Below are positions 19,676 through 29,177 of a DNA stretch of 64,000 nucleotides, one piece after another. The notes under the pieces were generated by a model. The model saw only the letters and a program-made list of their open reading frames with translations, was not told where the DNA came from and did not search any database. The DNA lies in contig OMWH01000001.1 in the NCBI GenBank assembly GCA_900314755.1, forward strand, positions 163,251-227,250, read 5' to 3'. The stretch's first letter is position 1; the number at the start of each line of letters is the position of its first letter. The DNA comes from an uncultured Prevotellaceae bacterium. GTDB lineage: Bacteria > Bacteroidota > Bacteroidia > Bacteroidales > Bacteroidaceae. The position numbers and the translations under genes were made by a program.

Positions 19676-20878
19676 ATGAATATACCAGCAGAGTTTGATG
19701 AGATTCGCCCTTATGTTGAGGGAGAGATGAAACAGGCTTTCGAGGAACTGATAAATGACCGTCAGTTCTCTCTGTTGCTGAAGGGATTCGTGCCCTGGTT
19801 GCCAAAATCTATACGTAATGGCTTGTTGCGACTTGCCTTTATCGGTGTGAAGACACCGCTGGACTTCCAGCTCCGGTTCATGAAACCCGTCGTCTGGTAT
19901 TTCGTCCGTAAATATACGGACGGTCTCACTTTCGACGACAATTCTCTCACTTCTCACCACTCACCTCTCACCACTCAAGAGAGATACACGTTTGTCAGCA
20001 ACCATCGTGACATCGTGCTTGACTCCGCTTTCCTGGATGTGCTACTCAACAAACACGGCTATCCTACAACGGTAGAGATTGGTATTGGTGATAACCTGTT
20101 GATCTATCCGTGGATCAAGCGACTGGTGCGTATGAACAAGGCGTTCACTGTACGTCGTGGCTTGACAGCGCATGAGATGATGCGCAGCAGTCAGTTAATG
20201 AGCAGCTATATCCATTATGCCGTTACCCAGAAAAAGGAGAATATATGGATAGCACAACGGGAGGGCAGGGCAAAGGACTCAGACGACCGTACCCAGGAGT
20301 CGGTGCTGAAGATGCTTGCCATGGGAGCGGAGGTAGACCGTCTCTCACCTCTTACCTCTCACCTCACACCTCTTAATATCGTCCCTCTGACAATAAGTTA
20401 TGAGTATGACCCCTGTGACTATCTGAAAGCGCAGGAGTTCCAGCAGAAACGTGATAACCCAGGCTTCAAGAAGAGCAAGCAGGATGATCTTGACAATATG
20501 AAGACGGGTATCTTTGGCTATAAGGGTAGGGTACACTATCATTGCGGTACTCCTATTAATCAATGGCTTGACGAAGTGAAGGACCTTCCCAAGAATGAGT
20601 TCTTCAAAGCGGTTGCCGAGCGCATGGATAAGGAGATACACAGCCACTACCGCCTCTACCCCTGCAACTATATTGCCTTGGATGAGCTGGAAGGAAACAA
20701 GACTTATGCTGACCAGTATGCTGATGCTGATGTGCAACGGTTTAATGAGTACCTTGCCGGACAACTGGCAAAAATCAATATCCCTAACAAGGATGAGGCT
20801 TTTCTGCGGGAACGCCTGCTAACCATGTATGCTAACCCTTTGCGTAACTATCTTGCCGCCCATGAAACGACTGCTTAG
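19676..20878 (+). CDS. PlsC-like acyltransferase family protein
   Basis: A 400-residue protein with the glycerolphosphate acyltransferase motifs: NHRDIVLD near 105 (HxxxxD catalytic box) and REGRAKDSDD near 198 (EGxR-type). It may acylate lysophosphatidic acid or another lipid at the membrane; length exceeds a simple PlsC, so substrate is uncertain. Two CTCACC-rich tracts (19944-19976 and 20341-20373) encode NSLTSHHSPLTTQ and LSPLTSHLTPL, apparently inside variable loops. The 3' end overlaps the next gene by 17 bp. Confidence 0.8.
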   Translation: MNIPAEFDEIRPYVEGEMKQAFEELINDRQFSLLLKGFVPWLPKSIRNGLLRLAFIGVKTPLDFQLRFMKPVVWYFVRKYTDGLTFDDNSLTSHHSPLTTQERYTFVSNHRDIVLDSAFLDVLLNKHGYPTTVEIGIGDNLLIYPWIKRLVRMNKAFTVRRGLTAHEMMRSSQLMSSYIHYAVTQKKENIWIAQREGRAKDSDDRTQESVLKMLAMGAEVDRLSPLTSHLTPLNIVPLTISYEYDPCDYLKAQEFQQKRDNPGFKKSKQDDLDNMKTGIFGYKGRVHYHCGTPINQWLDEVKDLPKNEFFKAVAERMDKEIHSHYRLYPCNYIALDELEGNKTYADQYADADVQRFNEYLAGQLAKINIPNKDEAFLRERLLTMYANPLRNYLAAHETTA

Positions 20879-21539
20879 ACTTTTCATCATTGCCAATTGC
20901 CAATTGTCAATTGTCATTTTGATGAGCTGTACCACCGACAACTATGACAAGGGACAAGGGAAGTACTCGCTGATGCAGGCAGAGTTGGTGGAATTGTCGG
21001 TTAATGGTAATAAGGAGGCTACATCTTTCACGCTGGATGACGGAACCCAATACACCTTTGTCCTTCCAACCATCGCTAAATGGATAGAGACTCCAGATAC
21101 CGTCTATCGTGCCCTCTTATATTATAATAAGGTGACAGAGACAACGGCAGAACCCGTATCCTTGGGTGCCGTCCCTACTTTGAGGGCAAAGGAACATTGG
21201 AAGCTGGATGAACAACCCGAAGACCCTGTGGGTGTGGAGAGCGCATGGCTCAGTATGAAAGGAAAATATCTTAACCTTGGACTGTTGCTCAAGACAGGAC
21301 AGGCAGATGACAATGACGGGACACAGACGGTTGGACTGGCTCAGGATACTATCCGGTTGAATGGTGACCAGACATATACGGCAGTCTTTCGGCTATTGCA
21401 CGACCAGTGTGGGGTTCCCCAGTATTATACCAGTCGTCGCTTCGTCAGTATCCTCCTTCCCGATACCGTTCAGTTGGACACCATCCGTTTGGCTATACCT
21501 ACCTATGAAGGTAAGTTGGAGCGCATCTTCCTACCATAA
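20862..21539 (+). CDS. NigD-like lipoprotein
   Basis: A 225-residue lipoprotein. The signal peptide ends at a lipobox-like LMSC near residue 22. The mature part begins with the pattern YSLMQAELVELSVNG and FTLDDGTQYTF, as in the N-terminal domain of NigD-like proteins of Bacteroidota, followed by a beta-rich C-terminal domain. The start at 20862 gives a clean signal peptide; the ATG at 20829 would add 11 residues. A heptamer-type repeat (CAATTGC/CAATTGT, 20894-20916) encodes part of the hydrophobic signal. Molecular function unknown. Confidence 0.6.
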   Translation: MKRLLRLFIIANCQLSIVILMSCTTDNYDKGQGKYSLMQAELVELSVNGNKEATSFTLDDGTQYTFVLPTIAKWIETPDTVYRALLYYNKVTETTAEPVSLGAVPTLRAKEHWKLDEQPEDPVGVESAWLSMKGKYLNLGLLLKTGQADDNDGTQTVGLAQDTIRLNGDQTYTAVFRLLHDQCGVPQYYTSRRFVSILLPDTVQLDTIRLAIPTYEGKLERIFLP

Positions 21540-21563
21540 GTTTCAAAAGTGTTGATACAAGAA

Positions 21564-21596
21564 ACCGCCCCGCATCGGATGAGGATGAGGGGCGGT
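21564..21596 (-). terminator. repeated terminator hairpin, copy 1 (after vapC-like gene)
   Basis: 33-bp hairpin with a 13-bp stem (ACCGCCCC..., one mismatch) and 7-nt loop, T-rich tail on the minus strand. Nearly identical to copies at 22375-22407 and 36934-36966. Confidence 0.8.
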
Positions 21597-21624
21597 AGTT
21601 ATAAAAGGGGGAAGAACTCGCTTA

Positions 21625-22041
21625 TTAGCGATTCACCCAATTCTCCAAACGAATTTTATTGAAACGATGAAAATCTTTAGTGTTGTCAGTTACACACACC
21701 ATGTCATTTGCTATTGCAGTACAAGCTATCAAAAGATCAAAGTTATCATCACAAGGAGTTCCTGCTAAGCGTAAACGTATCTTTTCATATGCTGCAATTT
21801 CAATAGCATTATTGATGGGAAGCACCTTTATTTCATCTAAAAATTGATTCAGTTGGGGTACCCTGTCTATACCATCACGTTGTAAAGACAACTCCGCCCC
21901 CATTTTCAATTCAAGCATTGTTATCTCTGATATATAGCAATGATTCCATCCGACTTTATCTATTTGTTTGTCAACATGATACTTTCCTCGAAGATAGAAA
22001 GCACATATATTTGTATCAAGTAAATAATCCAAATGGCTCAT
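21625..22041 (-). CDS. PIN-domain toxin (VapC-like)
   Basis: A 138-residue PIN-domain ribonuclease toxin, expected to cleave tRNA or rRNA when freed from its antitoxin. The acidic metal-binding residues are in the expected places: LDTNIC at residue 8, the conserved Glu in SEITMLELKMG near 45, and DNFDLLIACTAIAN with VTDNTKDF near the C-terminus. Length is typical. Its ATG overlaps the antitoxin stop by four bases, the usual antitoxin-first layout. AT-richer than its neighbours, which suggests recent acquisition. Confidence 0.9.
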   Translation of the reverse strand: MSHLDYLLDTNICAFYLRGKYHVDKQIDKVGWNHCYISEITMLELKMGAELSLQRDGIDRVPQLNQFLDEIKVLPINNAIEIAAYEKIRLRLAGTPCDDNFDLLIACTAIANDMVCVTDNTKDFHRFNKIRLENWVNR

Positions 22042-22280
22042 AAGTCTATGATATCTTTTTTAAAGTTGCGTAATGACTTTAGTTCATTAACGAATTCCTC
22101 ATCTGTCATCCCATCATCCCCCCAAATTCCATAGAACCTGCTGGCGGGAATAGATTTCTTAGTCTTTTCCTTTAAAGAACTTGACAATAAGGTGATGAGG
22201 TCTATTTTTACATCATCACTTAAATGCTTTAGCATATTCCAATAATTGTTGGTAGTGGAAATGGATGTTGTAGAGTTCAT
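22038..22280 (-). CDS. antitoxin partner of the VapC-like toxin
   Basis: An 80-residue protein directly upstream of the toxin with a four-base overlap. The C-terminal half contains ASRFYGIWGDDGMTDEEFV, a signature of antitoxins paired with PIN toxins in Bacteroidota; the N-terminal half (LKHLSDDVKIDLITLLSSSL) would carry the DNA-binding/dimer part. It should neutralise the toxin and repress the operon. A consensus promoter with two direct repeats lies upstream. Confidence 0.85.
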   Translation of the reverse strand: MNSTTSISTTNNYWNMLKHLSDDVKIDLITLLSSSLKEKTKKSIPASRFYGIWGDDGMTDEEFVNELKSLRNFKKDIIDL

Positions 22281-22308
22281 GATTCTATTTTATTTTTTAT
22301 CTTGTTTG

Positions 22309-22348
22309 CAAAGATACAAACTTTCCAAATATCCTCCAAACTTTCCAA
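22309..22348 (-). promoter_or_regulatory. toxin-antitoxin promoter with direct-repeat operator
   Basis: Minus strand TTTG (22337-22340), 20 bp, TATCTTTG (22309-22316). The 12-bp CAAACTTTCCAA occurs at 22317-22328 and again at 22337-22348, i.e. 20 bp apart over the promoter. This suits autoregulation by the antitoxin. Confidence 0.65.
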
Positions 22349-22374
22349 GAAAAACTTACGAAAAGGAAAACAAA

Positions 22375-22407
22375 ACCGCCCCGCATCGGATGAGGATGCG
22401 GGGCGGT
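22375..22407 (-). terminator. repeated terminator hairpin, copy 2
   Basis: Perfect 13-bp stem, 7-nt loop, and TTTTGTTTT tail on the minus strand. It ends the left SusC-SusD-lipoprotein operon. Confidence 0.9.
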
Positions 22408-22431
22408 AGAATATAAGAGGGATTGGGGGAG

Positions 22432-23916
22432 TTACTTTGCCTTGAAGTGCCAATAAGTTGCTTCACCCCAGTTGCCAAGAGCACCGAAGTCGCCGCCATC
22501 AGGATAAACGAGTGTCATCTTATCAGATGTCAGATAAACAACCTCGAAAGTCGTTGGATATGCATCGAATCCGTTGTCTTTCCAGTTAATCTGGTAGGGC
22601 CACAAAATGGCACCAGGAGTCGTATTCAGATTAGCAACCTTCCATGGATTATCGACAATAGTTTCTAACTCAAAGGTTCCTTTACGAATTTGAGTTCCGC
22701 TAGCGTCATAAGAACTAATCAGACCATCAGGAGAGAAAGTCATATATGCATCCATACTTTCATCTCCAATAAAGCCATCTGCAGCATGCTTCTCTTGTGT
22801 TAGGAATTCCTCTTCAGAAGCAACGCCCCACCATTGACCGTTACCAGTAGTACCAACATCAGATCCATTTCCACCGCAGTAACCCATGTTACCCCAGCAA
22901 GTACCAGAGACAGAAGTGTCCCAAGTCCAGTCTTTACCGTTGTCATATCCAGCAACCATACCAGTTTGGTCTGTTGTACTTGTAAAGTGCCAATAAGTCG
23001 CTTCACCCCAGTTACCAAGAGCACCGAAGTCGCCACCATCAGGATAAACGAGGGTCATCTTGTCGGCAGTCAAGTAGCATATCTCAAATGTAGTGGGATA
23101 TGGGTCAAAGCCATTGTCTTTCCAGTTAATCTGGTAAGGCCAAAGAATGGCGCCAGCAGTTGTAACAAGGTTACCAACTTTCCATGCATCCGGATCTGAC
23201 GGATCATAATTCTCTACGGTAAATGAACCACTTCGAATCTGATTGCCTGCAGCATCATAACACTTGATAGTACCATCATCGCCAATGACCATAGTTGCAT
23301 CCATACTTTCATCTCCAATAAAGCCATCTGCAGCATGCTTCTCTTGTGTTAGGAACTCCTCTTCAGAAGCAACGCCCCACCATTGACCATTGCCGGCAAG
23401 ACCAACATCAGATCCTTTTCCACCGCAGTAACCCATATTACCCCAGCAGGTGCCAGATACAGAAGTATCCCATTTCCAGACTTTACTTCCATAAACATCA
23501 GATGCCAATACTTTTACGGCAGGCTCCAATTCTCCAGGAACATATACTGTTACTGTAGTTTCCCCTGTTGAAGTTGTACCATCAGCATTCAGAGCGCGAA
23601 TATAGAAAGTTTGCTGAGGGTCAGAGCCACGAGAAGGAGCATAGGTAAACGAGCCAGTAGCACCAGTTGCAAGGATATTCTCACTACCATCGGCACGTAG
23701 TGCTATAATAGACACTACCGTAGCAGGATTTGTAGTATAAGTGAAATAGTTTCCATCGGTCTGAACATTACCATTTTCATCTGTCTGAATAAATGTCACA
23801 ATACTTGACAAGTCTTCAGACGAGTATGATTTGGCATTCATGTCAAAACTCTTTTCTGTCGGATTACATGAGGCAAGCATTGCCACTGCCATCATGCCCA
23901 ATAATATTTTCTTCAT
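22432..23916 (-). CDS. SusE-position surface lipoprotein with tandem duplicated domain
   Basis: A 494-residue lipoprotein (MLASC lipobox near residue 17). After a PKD/Ig-like domain (about 25-140) come two copies of a roughly 180-residue module. Each has KVWKWD- or DWTWDTSVSGTCWGNMGY, WWGVASEEEFLTQEKHAADG, GDESMDA, AILWPYQINWKDNGFD and LVYPDGGDFGALGNWGEATYWHF. The two copies are almost identical at DNA level (about 22440-22975 and 22984-23525), indicating a recent internal duplication. Position after susD suggests surface glycan binding. I do not recognise a named family. Start 23916 is preferred for the signal peptide; 23928 is possible. Confidence 0.7.
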   Translation of the reverse strand: MKKILLGMMAVAMLASCNPTEKSFDMNAKSYSSEDLSSIVTFIQTDENGNVQTDGNYFTYTTNPATVVSIIALRADGSENILATGATGSFTYAPSRGSDPQQTFYIRALNADGTTSTGETTVTVYVPGELEPAVKVLASDVYGSKVWKWDTSVSGTCWGNMGYCGGKGSDVGLAGNGQWWGVASEEEFLTQEKHAADGFIGDESMDATMVIGDDGTIKCYDAAGNQIRSGSFTVENYDPSDPDAWKVGNLVTTAGAILWPYQINWKDNGFDPYPTTFEICYLTADKMTLVYPDGGDFGALGNWGEATYWHFTSTTDQTGMVAGYDNGKDWTWDTSVSGTCWGNMGYCGGNGSDVGTTGNGQWWGVASEEEFLTQEKHAADGFIGDESMDAYMTFSPDGLISSYDASGTQIRKGTFELETIVDNPWKVANLNTTPGAILWPYQINWKDNGFDAYPTTFEVVYLTSDKMTLVYPDGGDFGALGNWGEATYWHFKAK

Positions 23917-23943
23917 ATCAATTCTCATAATTTTAAGTAATTA

Positions 23944-25719
23944 TTACTGCCATCCTGTATAACGTCCAGAAGTACCTTCCCAGCCTGCATTCTGTACGTA
24001 AGCACCAGCAGAAAGGTCGATCTGAGTCTGTGGAATACGGAAGAAGCCCTGAGTGGCATTGTAACGTGCAGAATATCCGCCACCCTGTGGAGTGTTGGTT
24101 GTTGGTGTGGCAGAGTTGTTATTGTAGATAGCCTGACCTAATTGTTTGTCAAGGCACTGGGGAGCAATATGCCAACGACGGATATCACCCCAACGCAGTC
24201 CCTCGAACGCAAGTTCCCAACGACGCTCGTTTTGAAGTGCCTGTAAAGAGTAACCTGCGATTGGTGGGAGTCCTACACGAGCACGTACCTGATTGATACC
24301 GTCCGTAGTCTCTGTCAACTCAGAGTGCATCAGCAGGATATCTGCGAAACGAATAAGAATCAAATCCTGTGGATGAGAAGCCTGGAAGTGTCCCTTCTCA
24401 CCACTACCAAATTGTTCTGCGCCAAAAGTATAGTACCCCTCACTGCGGACAGCACAGACTTTTTTCTGATGGTAAGGAGTCGCCTGCATTTGTTCAGACT
24501 CGTTGGTGTAATCATAATCATCAGGCTTGGTCAGAATAGAATAGTCACGACGCGGGTCGTTAGGCTCAGCAGCCTTCCAGTCACTTACAAGGCTTGCAGA
24601 AACAGGACCTACACCCCAACCTGTACCAAAGGGATATACGCTACCAGGGGTGCCTTTATCATACTTCTTGTCGTCAGACCCAGATGTAGAGCGAATACCA
24701 CAGAACAAGGCATACTGATTAGTCAGGTGAAGTTGTGTGCCACTCCATTCTGACAGATATGTGAACGCAATCGCCATCACATTCTCCACATTGTCATCAT
24801 TCCAGTTCGTTGGACAACCTGTAGCACAGGCGATGTCGTTTGCAGATGTAACATCACTATATTTGGTCTTGGCATTTGCATATGCCCAAAGAGAGCGGTA
24901 GTCTGCCACCAATCCGTGACCCGAGTTCTTGATACAGTCTTCCAGTTTCTCTACAACCATTGCTTTTGTAATCTCGGCAGGAACATTATTTGCCTCGTCA
25001 GTCGGCATGGTGCTCTTTTCATAAAAACCAGTATAGAAAAGGAAAGCACGGGCAAGCAGTGCCTCGGCAGCCCAACGAGTTACATGACCATACTGCAAAC
25101 TACCAGAGCCATACTTATAGGCAGGCATTATCTCTGCTGCATTGTACAAGTCACTGGCAATCTTTTTATAGATTTCCTCGGCTTTTACCTGTGTAGGGGC
25201 AATATTTGCCTCATCGATATTATCAGGAGCAGAGTCCAGCATTGGAACGTTTCCGAACATCTGTGCCAGTATGAAGTAATTGTAGGCACGGAGTACCTGT
25301 AACTCACCTTTTGTCTGGTTACGAAGTTCTTCATTTGCCACATTGTCAATACTTGCCAAAGCGGAGTTAGCACGTGCGATGGCTGAATAACAAGCCGTCC
25401 ATTGAGCCTCACCATCAGTATCCTTATTATACATCATGAAGTCAAGAGCCGTAGTTGACTTATCCGTCGACTCACTGCCACCTCCTAACTGATCATCTGC
25501 GGCCAAATTGGCAAAATAGAAATAGGGCGATACGTCATTACCCAGCAGCGGACTATTGAAAGATGCCGCATAAACGGCTGACACCATCTGGGTTACGTCC
25601 TGCTCTGATGTGGGGAAGTTTCTACTATCCTTGCCAGTATAGTTTTCTGAGTCCAGGAAATCGTTACATCCTGTCAGTGCAAAGACGGAGGTCAGAGCCA
25701 ATAAATATATTTTTTTCAT
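23944..25719 (-). CDS. SusD/RagB-family lipoprotein of the left mirror operon
   Basis: A 591-residue SusD homologue with lipoprotein signal (ALTGC at residue 18), the NDFLDSENYTG start, TPR-like helices, and the C-terminal blocks RFADILLMHSELTET and RRWELAFEGLRWGDIRRW. It is related to the SusD at 33539-35386, with which it shares the N-terminal pattern. It lies 12 bp after susC and 28 bp before the lipoprotein. Binds an unknown oligosaccharide at the cell surface with the neighbouring SusC. Confidence 0.93.
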   Translation of the reverse strand: MKKIYLLALTSVFALTGCNDFLDSENYTGKDSRNFPTSEQDVTQMVSAVYAASFNSPLLGNDVSPYFYFANLAADDQLGGGSESTDKSTTALDFMMYNKDTDGEAQWTACYSAIARANSALASIDNVANEELRNQTKGELQVLRAYNYFILAQMFGNVPMLDSAPDNIDEANIAPTQVKAEEIYKKIASDLYNAAEIMPAYKYGSGSLQYGHVTRWAAEALLARAFLFYTGFYEKSTMPTDEANNVPAEITKAMVVEKLEDCIKNSGHGLVADYRSLWAYANAKTKYSDVTSANDIACATGCPTNWNDDNVENVMAIAFTYLSEWSGTQLHLTNQYALFCGIRSTSGSDDKKYDKGTPGSVYPFGTGWGVGPVSASLVSDWKAAEPNDPRRDYSILTKPDDYDYTNESEQMQATPYHQKKVCAVRSEGYYTFGAEQFGSGEKGHFQASHPQDLILIRFADILLMHSELTETTDGINQVRARVGLPPIAGYSLQALQNERRWELAFEGLRWGDIRRWHIAPQCLDKQLGQAIYNNNSATPTTNTPQGGGYSARYNATQGFFRIPQTQIDLSAGAYVQNAGWEGTSGRYTGWQ

Positions 25720-25731
25720 AATTGCGTCCGT

Positions 25732-28700
25732 TTAAAATTTAATGTTAACACCTACCATATAAGTTCTTGGCACAGGATAGAATCCGCAGTCAATACCCTG
25801 TCCCCATGTATAGCCATCACTTCCTGATGCACCGACTTCAGGATCCATTCCTGTATAGCCAGTGAAGGTAAACAGGTTCTCTGCGGCCACATAAAGGCGG
25901 AGTTGAGAGAATGGACAGGTCTTCCAAAGGCGCTTGAAATCATATCCCAGTGTCACGTTCTGAATACGTACATAGTCAGCGTCCTCTACCCAAATAGAAG
26001 AGAAGGTGCTATAGTTGATGTCACCAATGCTGGTCAACTTTGGAAGTGAATTACTGGTGCCTTCGCCCTTCCAAGATCCATAGATGATACGCTTTGACAT
26101 GTTATCTACAGAGGAAGGTCCGTTATTGGAATTTCGAACTACCTGCTGACCGAAGGATCCATTACCTGTTACGGAGAAATCAAAGCCTTTATACTCGGCA
26201 TGCACATTGAAACCGAGTGTGCAATCTGGATGTGGGTCACCAATCTTGGTACGGTCATCAAGATTAACAATATTATCACCTGTGGTATCAACATAAATAA
26301 GATCACCAGGTTTGGGTGTACCATGAATCTCGTCGGTATAAGTCTGTAGCCACTGATCAATCTGTGCTTGATTCTGGAATACGCCAGCAGTCTTCATACC
26401 ATAAAAATAGCCAATAGGCTGACCAACTTCTGCACGGTAAATTTCGGTAGCACCCTGTAGCAATACATTTGCCGGACCATGGATAATACCCTCAGAGTTA
26501 GCGATACGGGTTACCTTATTCTTATTATAGGCAAAGTTGACACCTGCGCCATATGAGAAATCCTTACCTATGCGGTCGTTCCATGTAAGACCAAGTTCGA
26601 AACCAGTGTTCTTAACATCACCACCATTAACATAAGGAGCGTTCAATCCATAAACTGCCAAGATAGGAGCCTGTACCAACCAGTCCTTGGTCTTCTTCAC
26701 ATACCAGTCAAAGGTCAAACCAAGACGACTGTTCAGGAAACGGGCATCGAGACCGATATTCCACTGCTCGGAAGTCTCCCAAGTAACATCTTCGTTCTTC
26801 AGCACATTTGCATAACCACCCAGAGTCTGTCCGACAACTGTGTTTGGATCGCCAAAGAAGTATCCATTAGATACGTCAAAAGAGAATGAGGTGAGATATT
26901 GGAAATTAGAAATATTACAGTTACCATTCTGACCCCAAGATGCACGAATCTTCAAGAAGTCGAGCCAACTCCTGGTCTTCTCCATGAATGGCTCATTAGT
27001 GATCACCCAACCAACAGATGCAGAGGGGAAGGTACCCCAGCGCTTACCTTCTTTGAAATTAGAACTACCATCGGTACGGAGAGTAAACTGTGCCATATAT
27101 TTCTCATCGTAGTTGTAACTGGCACGACCGAAGAAAGATGCCAAAGAACTGTCACCTGAAGGATTTCCACCAAAACCACCATTGCTGATAATATCAGTCA
27201 GCGCTTGTGGGTTCGTATTGCTTAGGTAAGCATTCTTCCAAGACTCCGGGAAGATTGTGTAAGCAGACTTTGCCTTCATATCCATACCATAGGAGTTCTT
27301 CTCAATAGACTGACCTACAACGAAATCAGCAGTATGCTTGCCTGCCAAGAGGCGATAAGAAATGGTATTCTCCCATGCGAAATTTGACCCGGTACTCATG
27401 TTCTGGGATACAGTCTCAACGTTTGCAGAGTTGGTTGCATTGACATAAGTCATAGTATAAGCACGATAAGTACTATTACCTTGGCGGTAACTGAACTGAG
27501 AACGCCATTTCAAATCTTTTATTGGCTGTACTTCCAAATACGCATTCATGTTCAAACTATAAGACTTACTTTCACTCAAACCTTGAGCAGTACGGTTGAT
27601 GTTAATTAATGGGTTGACGGCAGTACCAGGAGCCAGAGTCCAACCTTCCTTAGCCATAGAAGTCTGATCGTAATAACGTCCTTCCTGATCGTAAGGCAAC
27701 AGTAAAGGAGAAGCAATAAGCAAGTCGTGCATGTTATTCCAATACATGGTACCTGTTGCAATACCACTATTTCCTGTATGGTTCCACGTAAGATTCTCTC
27801 CTATCTTAATGACTTCCAAATCTTTTACCTTATAAAGCACGTGATCAGAGTTGATACGTACATTATAGCGTTCAAACTTAGACTGGCGCTCGTCTCCAAA
27901 GATACCATCCTGCTTAGTGTATGCGAATCCCATTGAGAATTTCGACATGTCATTACCTCCATTGACGTTGATGGCATGGTTTGTCTTGACTGCACCCTTA
28001 TGGTAAGTCTGGTCTATCCAGTTAGTGCCATCCCAACCATTTTGTAGCATTTCCCATTCATATTCAGGAAGCATGGACTGCCAGTTATTAGTAGTACCAT
28101 TCGTATTATAACTCATCAAGTCGTATGCATACATGTAGTCTTTAGCCCCTAATACGTCCGGACGCTTGTAAAGATACTGCCAGCCAACATAGCCGTCATA
28201 GTTAATCTGAACTTTACCCGCTTTACCTTGCTTAGTAGTAATCAGCACGACACCATTGGCAGCACGAGCACCATAGATGGCTGCGGAGGCAGCATCCTTC
28301 AGCACGTCGATGCTCTCAATATCACTGGGGTTCAGAGAGTTGATGTCTCCACCTGCAAAGCCATCGATTACATACAAGGGAGCAGAGTTTCCAATGGTAC
28401 CTACACCACGGATGTTTACTTTATAACTTGATTGACCTGGCTGACCAGAACTCTGAACGATTTGCATACCTGGGGTATTACTTTGCATAGCACCCAACAC
28501 GGTAGTCGTATTCAGTTTGGCAAGTTCGTCACCCTTTACCTGAACAGTGGCACCGGTAACCAGTTTCTTCTTCTGGACACCGTAACCTACAACTACCACC
28601 TCCTCCAGCTGGGCGTTGTCCTCCAGCAGGGTGATGTTGAAGTTTGACTGATTGCCCACTGCCACCTCCTGAGTGGTGTAGCCGATGTAAGAGATGACCA

Positions 28701-28875
28701 AGGTTGCACTTGGTTTCACGTTGAGTGTAAAGTTACCGTCGAAATCAGTAACGACACCATTGGTCGTTCCTTTCTCAACAACACTCGCACCAATCACGGG
28801 ACCCTGTGATGAGTACACGCCCAACAAAGAGCACGCACCCATCAGCAGCGCTGTTTTTCTGATTTTTTGATTCAT
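25732..28875 (-). CDS. SusC/RagA-family transporter of the left mirror operon, shortened N-terminus
   Basis: A 1047-residue TonB-dependent transporter with the SusC plug signature (DAASAAIYGARAANGVV) and a complete barrel ending VGVNIKF. Against the right-hand paralogue, 27 codons are absent after VYS. They would hold the signal cleavage site (VMAAN) and the first strand of the carboxypeptidase-D-like domain (KKVTGTVSD). The rest of that domain is intact (TNGVVTDFDGNFTL). The frame is intact. Codons 8-22 and the next 44 bp are identical to the right-hand susC in inverted orientation. A weak signal cleavage at VYS remains possible, so export is uncertain. Confidence 0.9.
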   Translation of the reverse strand: MNQKIRKTALLMGACSLLGVYSSQGPVIGASVVEKGTTNGVVTDFDGNFTLNVKPSATLVISYIGYTTQEVAVGNQSNFNITLLEDNAQLEEVVVVGYGVQKKKLVTGATVQVKGDELAKLNTTTVLGAMQSNTPGMQIVQSSGQPGQSSYKVNIRGVGTIGNSAPLYVIDGFAGGDINSLNPSDIESIDVLKDAASAAIYGARAANGVVLITTKQGKAGKVQINYDGYVGWQYLYKRPDVLGAKDYMYAYDLMSYNTNGTTNNWQSMLPEYEWEMLQNGWDGTNWIDQTYHKGAVKTNHAINVNGGNDMSKFSMGFAYTKQDGIFGDERQSKFERYNVRINSDHVLYKVKDLEVIKIGENLTWNHTGNSGIATGTMYWNNMHDLLIASPLLLPYDQEGRYYDQTSMAKEGWTLAPGTAVNPLININRTAQGLSESKSYSLNMNAYLEVQPIKDLKWRSQFSYRQGNSTYRAYTMTYVNATNSANVETVSQNMSTGSNFAWENTISYRLLAGKHTADFVVGQSIEKNSYGMDMKAKSAYTIFPESWKNAYLSNTNPQALTDIISNGGFGGNPSGDSSLASFFGRASYNYDEKYMAQFTLRTDGSSNFKEGKRWGTFPSASVGWVITNEPFMEKTRSWLDFLKIRASWGQNGNCNISNFQYLTSFSFDVSNGYFFGDPNTVVGQTLGGYANVLKNEDVTWETSEQWNIGLDARFLNSRLGLTFDWYVKKTKDWLVQAPILAVYGLNAPYVNGGDVKNTGFELGLTWNDRIGKDFSYGAGVNFAYNKNKVTRIANSEGIIHGPANVLLQGATEIYRAEVGQPIGYFYGMKTAGVFQNQAQIDQWLQTYTDEIHGTPKPGDLIYVDTTGDNIVNLDDRTKIGDPHPDCTLGFNVHAEYKGFDFSVTGNGSFGQQVVRNSNNGPSSVDNMSKRIIYGSWKGEGTSNSLPKLTSIGDINYSTFSSIWVEDADYVRIQNVTLGYDFKRLWKTCPFSQLRLYVAAENLFTFTGYTGMDPEVGASGSDGYTWGQGIDCGFYPVPRTYMVGVNIKF

Positions 28876-28886
28876 ACTTAAGTATT
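28867..28886. repeat. left 20-bp inverted repeat at the susC start
   Basis: Reverse complement of AATACTTAAGTATGAATCAA, which occurs exactly at 30251-30270. It contains the 12-bp palindrome ATACTTAAGTAT and the start codon. Candidate crossover site for the recombinase between the two copies. Confidence 0.8.
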
Positions 28887-29177
28887 TTTCTTAGATTGAT
28901 TGGATAAATACATTGTTAGATTTTAGATGAGTGGAGATTGTAAAATCCCCTTCCACGCCAAGCCCCTAGGACCCGCAATGGCAGTTTGTCATGATTCTTC
29001 TTTATGGCATAGTTTTTGGCTTTAAATTTTTATTTTATGTTAATAGTCGTTTATATTGTTTCTTCGTGAAGCTACAAATTCACGATGCAAAAATAAAACT
29101 TTTTTACGAAACGGCATTATCTTTTATTGACAAATTTTGATACTTTCTTGCTTTTTTGTCGATTTTCGAATGATTTG
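28887..29177. promoter_or_regulatory. long leader/promoter region between recombinase gene and left susC
   Basis: About 290 bp without a gene. On the minus strand a -7-like TATTTTTG lies at 29088-29095, which would give a leader of about 205 nt before the left susC. No clear -33 box was found. It also contains a GC-rich segment around 28948-28985 in an otherwise AT-rich stretch. It is inside the segment bounded by the inverted repeats. Confidence 0.4.

Noticed and set aside
25732-28875. Left susC as a pseudogene
   Set aside because: The missing 27 codons are an in-frame difference, the rest of the gene is intact, and SusD and the lipoprotein follow in order.
28948-28985. Possible attachment site or hairpin in the GC-rich segment before the left susC
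   Set aside because: No clear inverted arms and no second copy could be found by eye in the right-hand gap.
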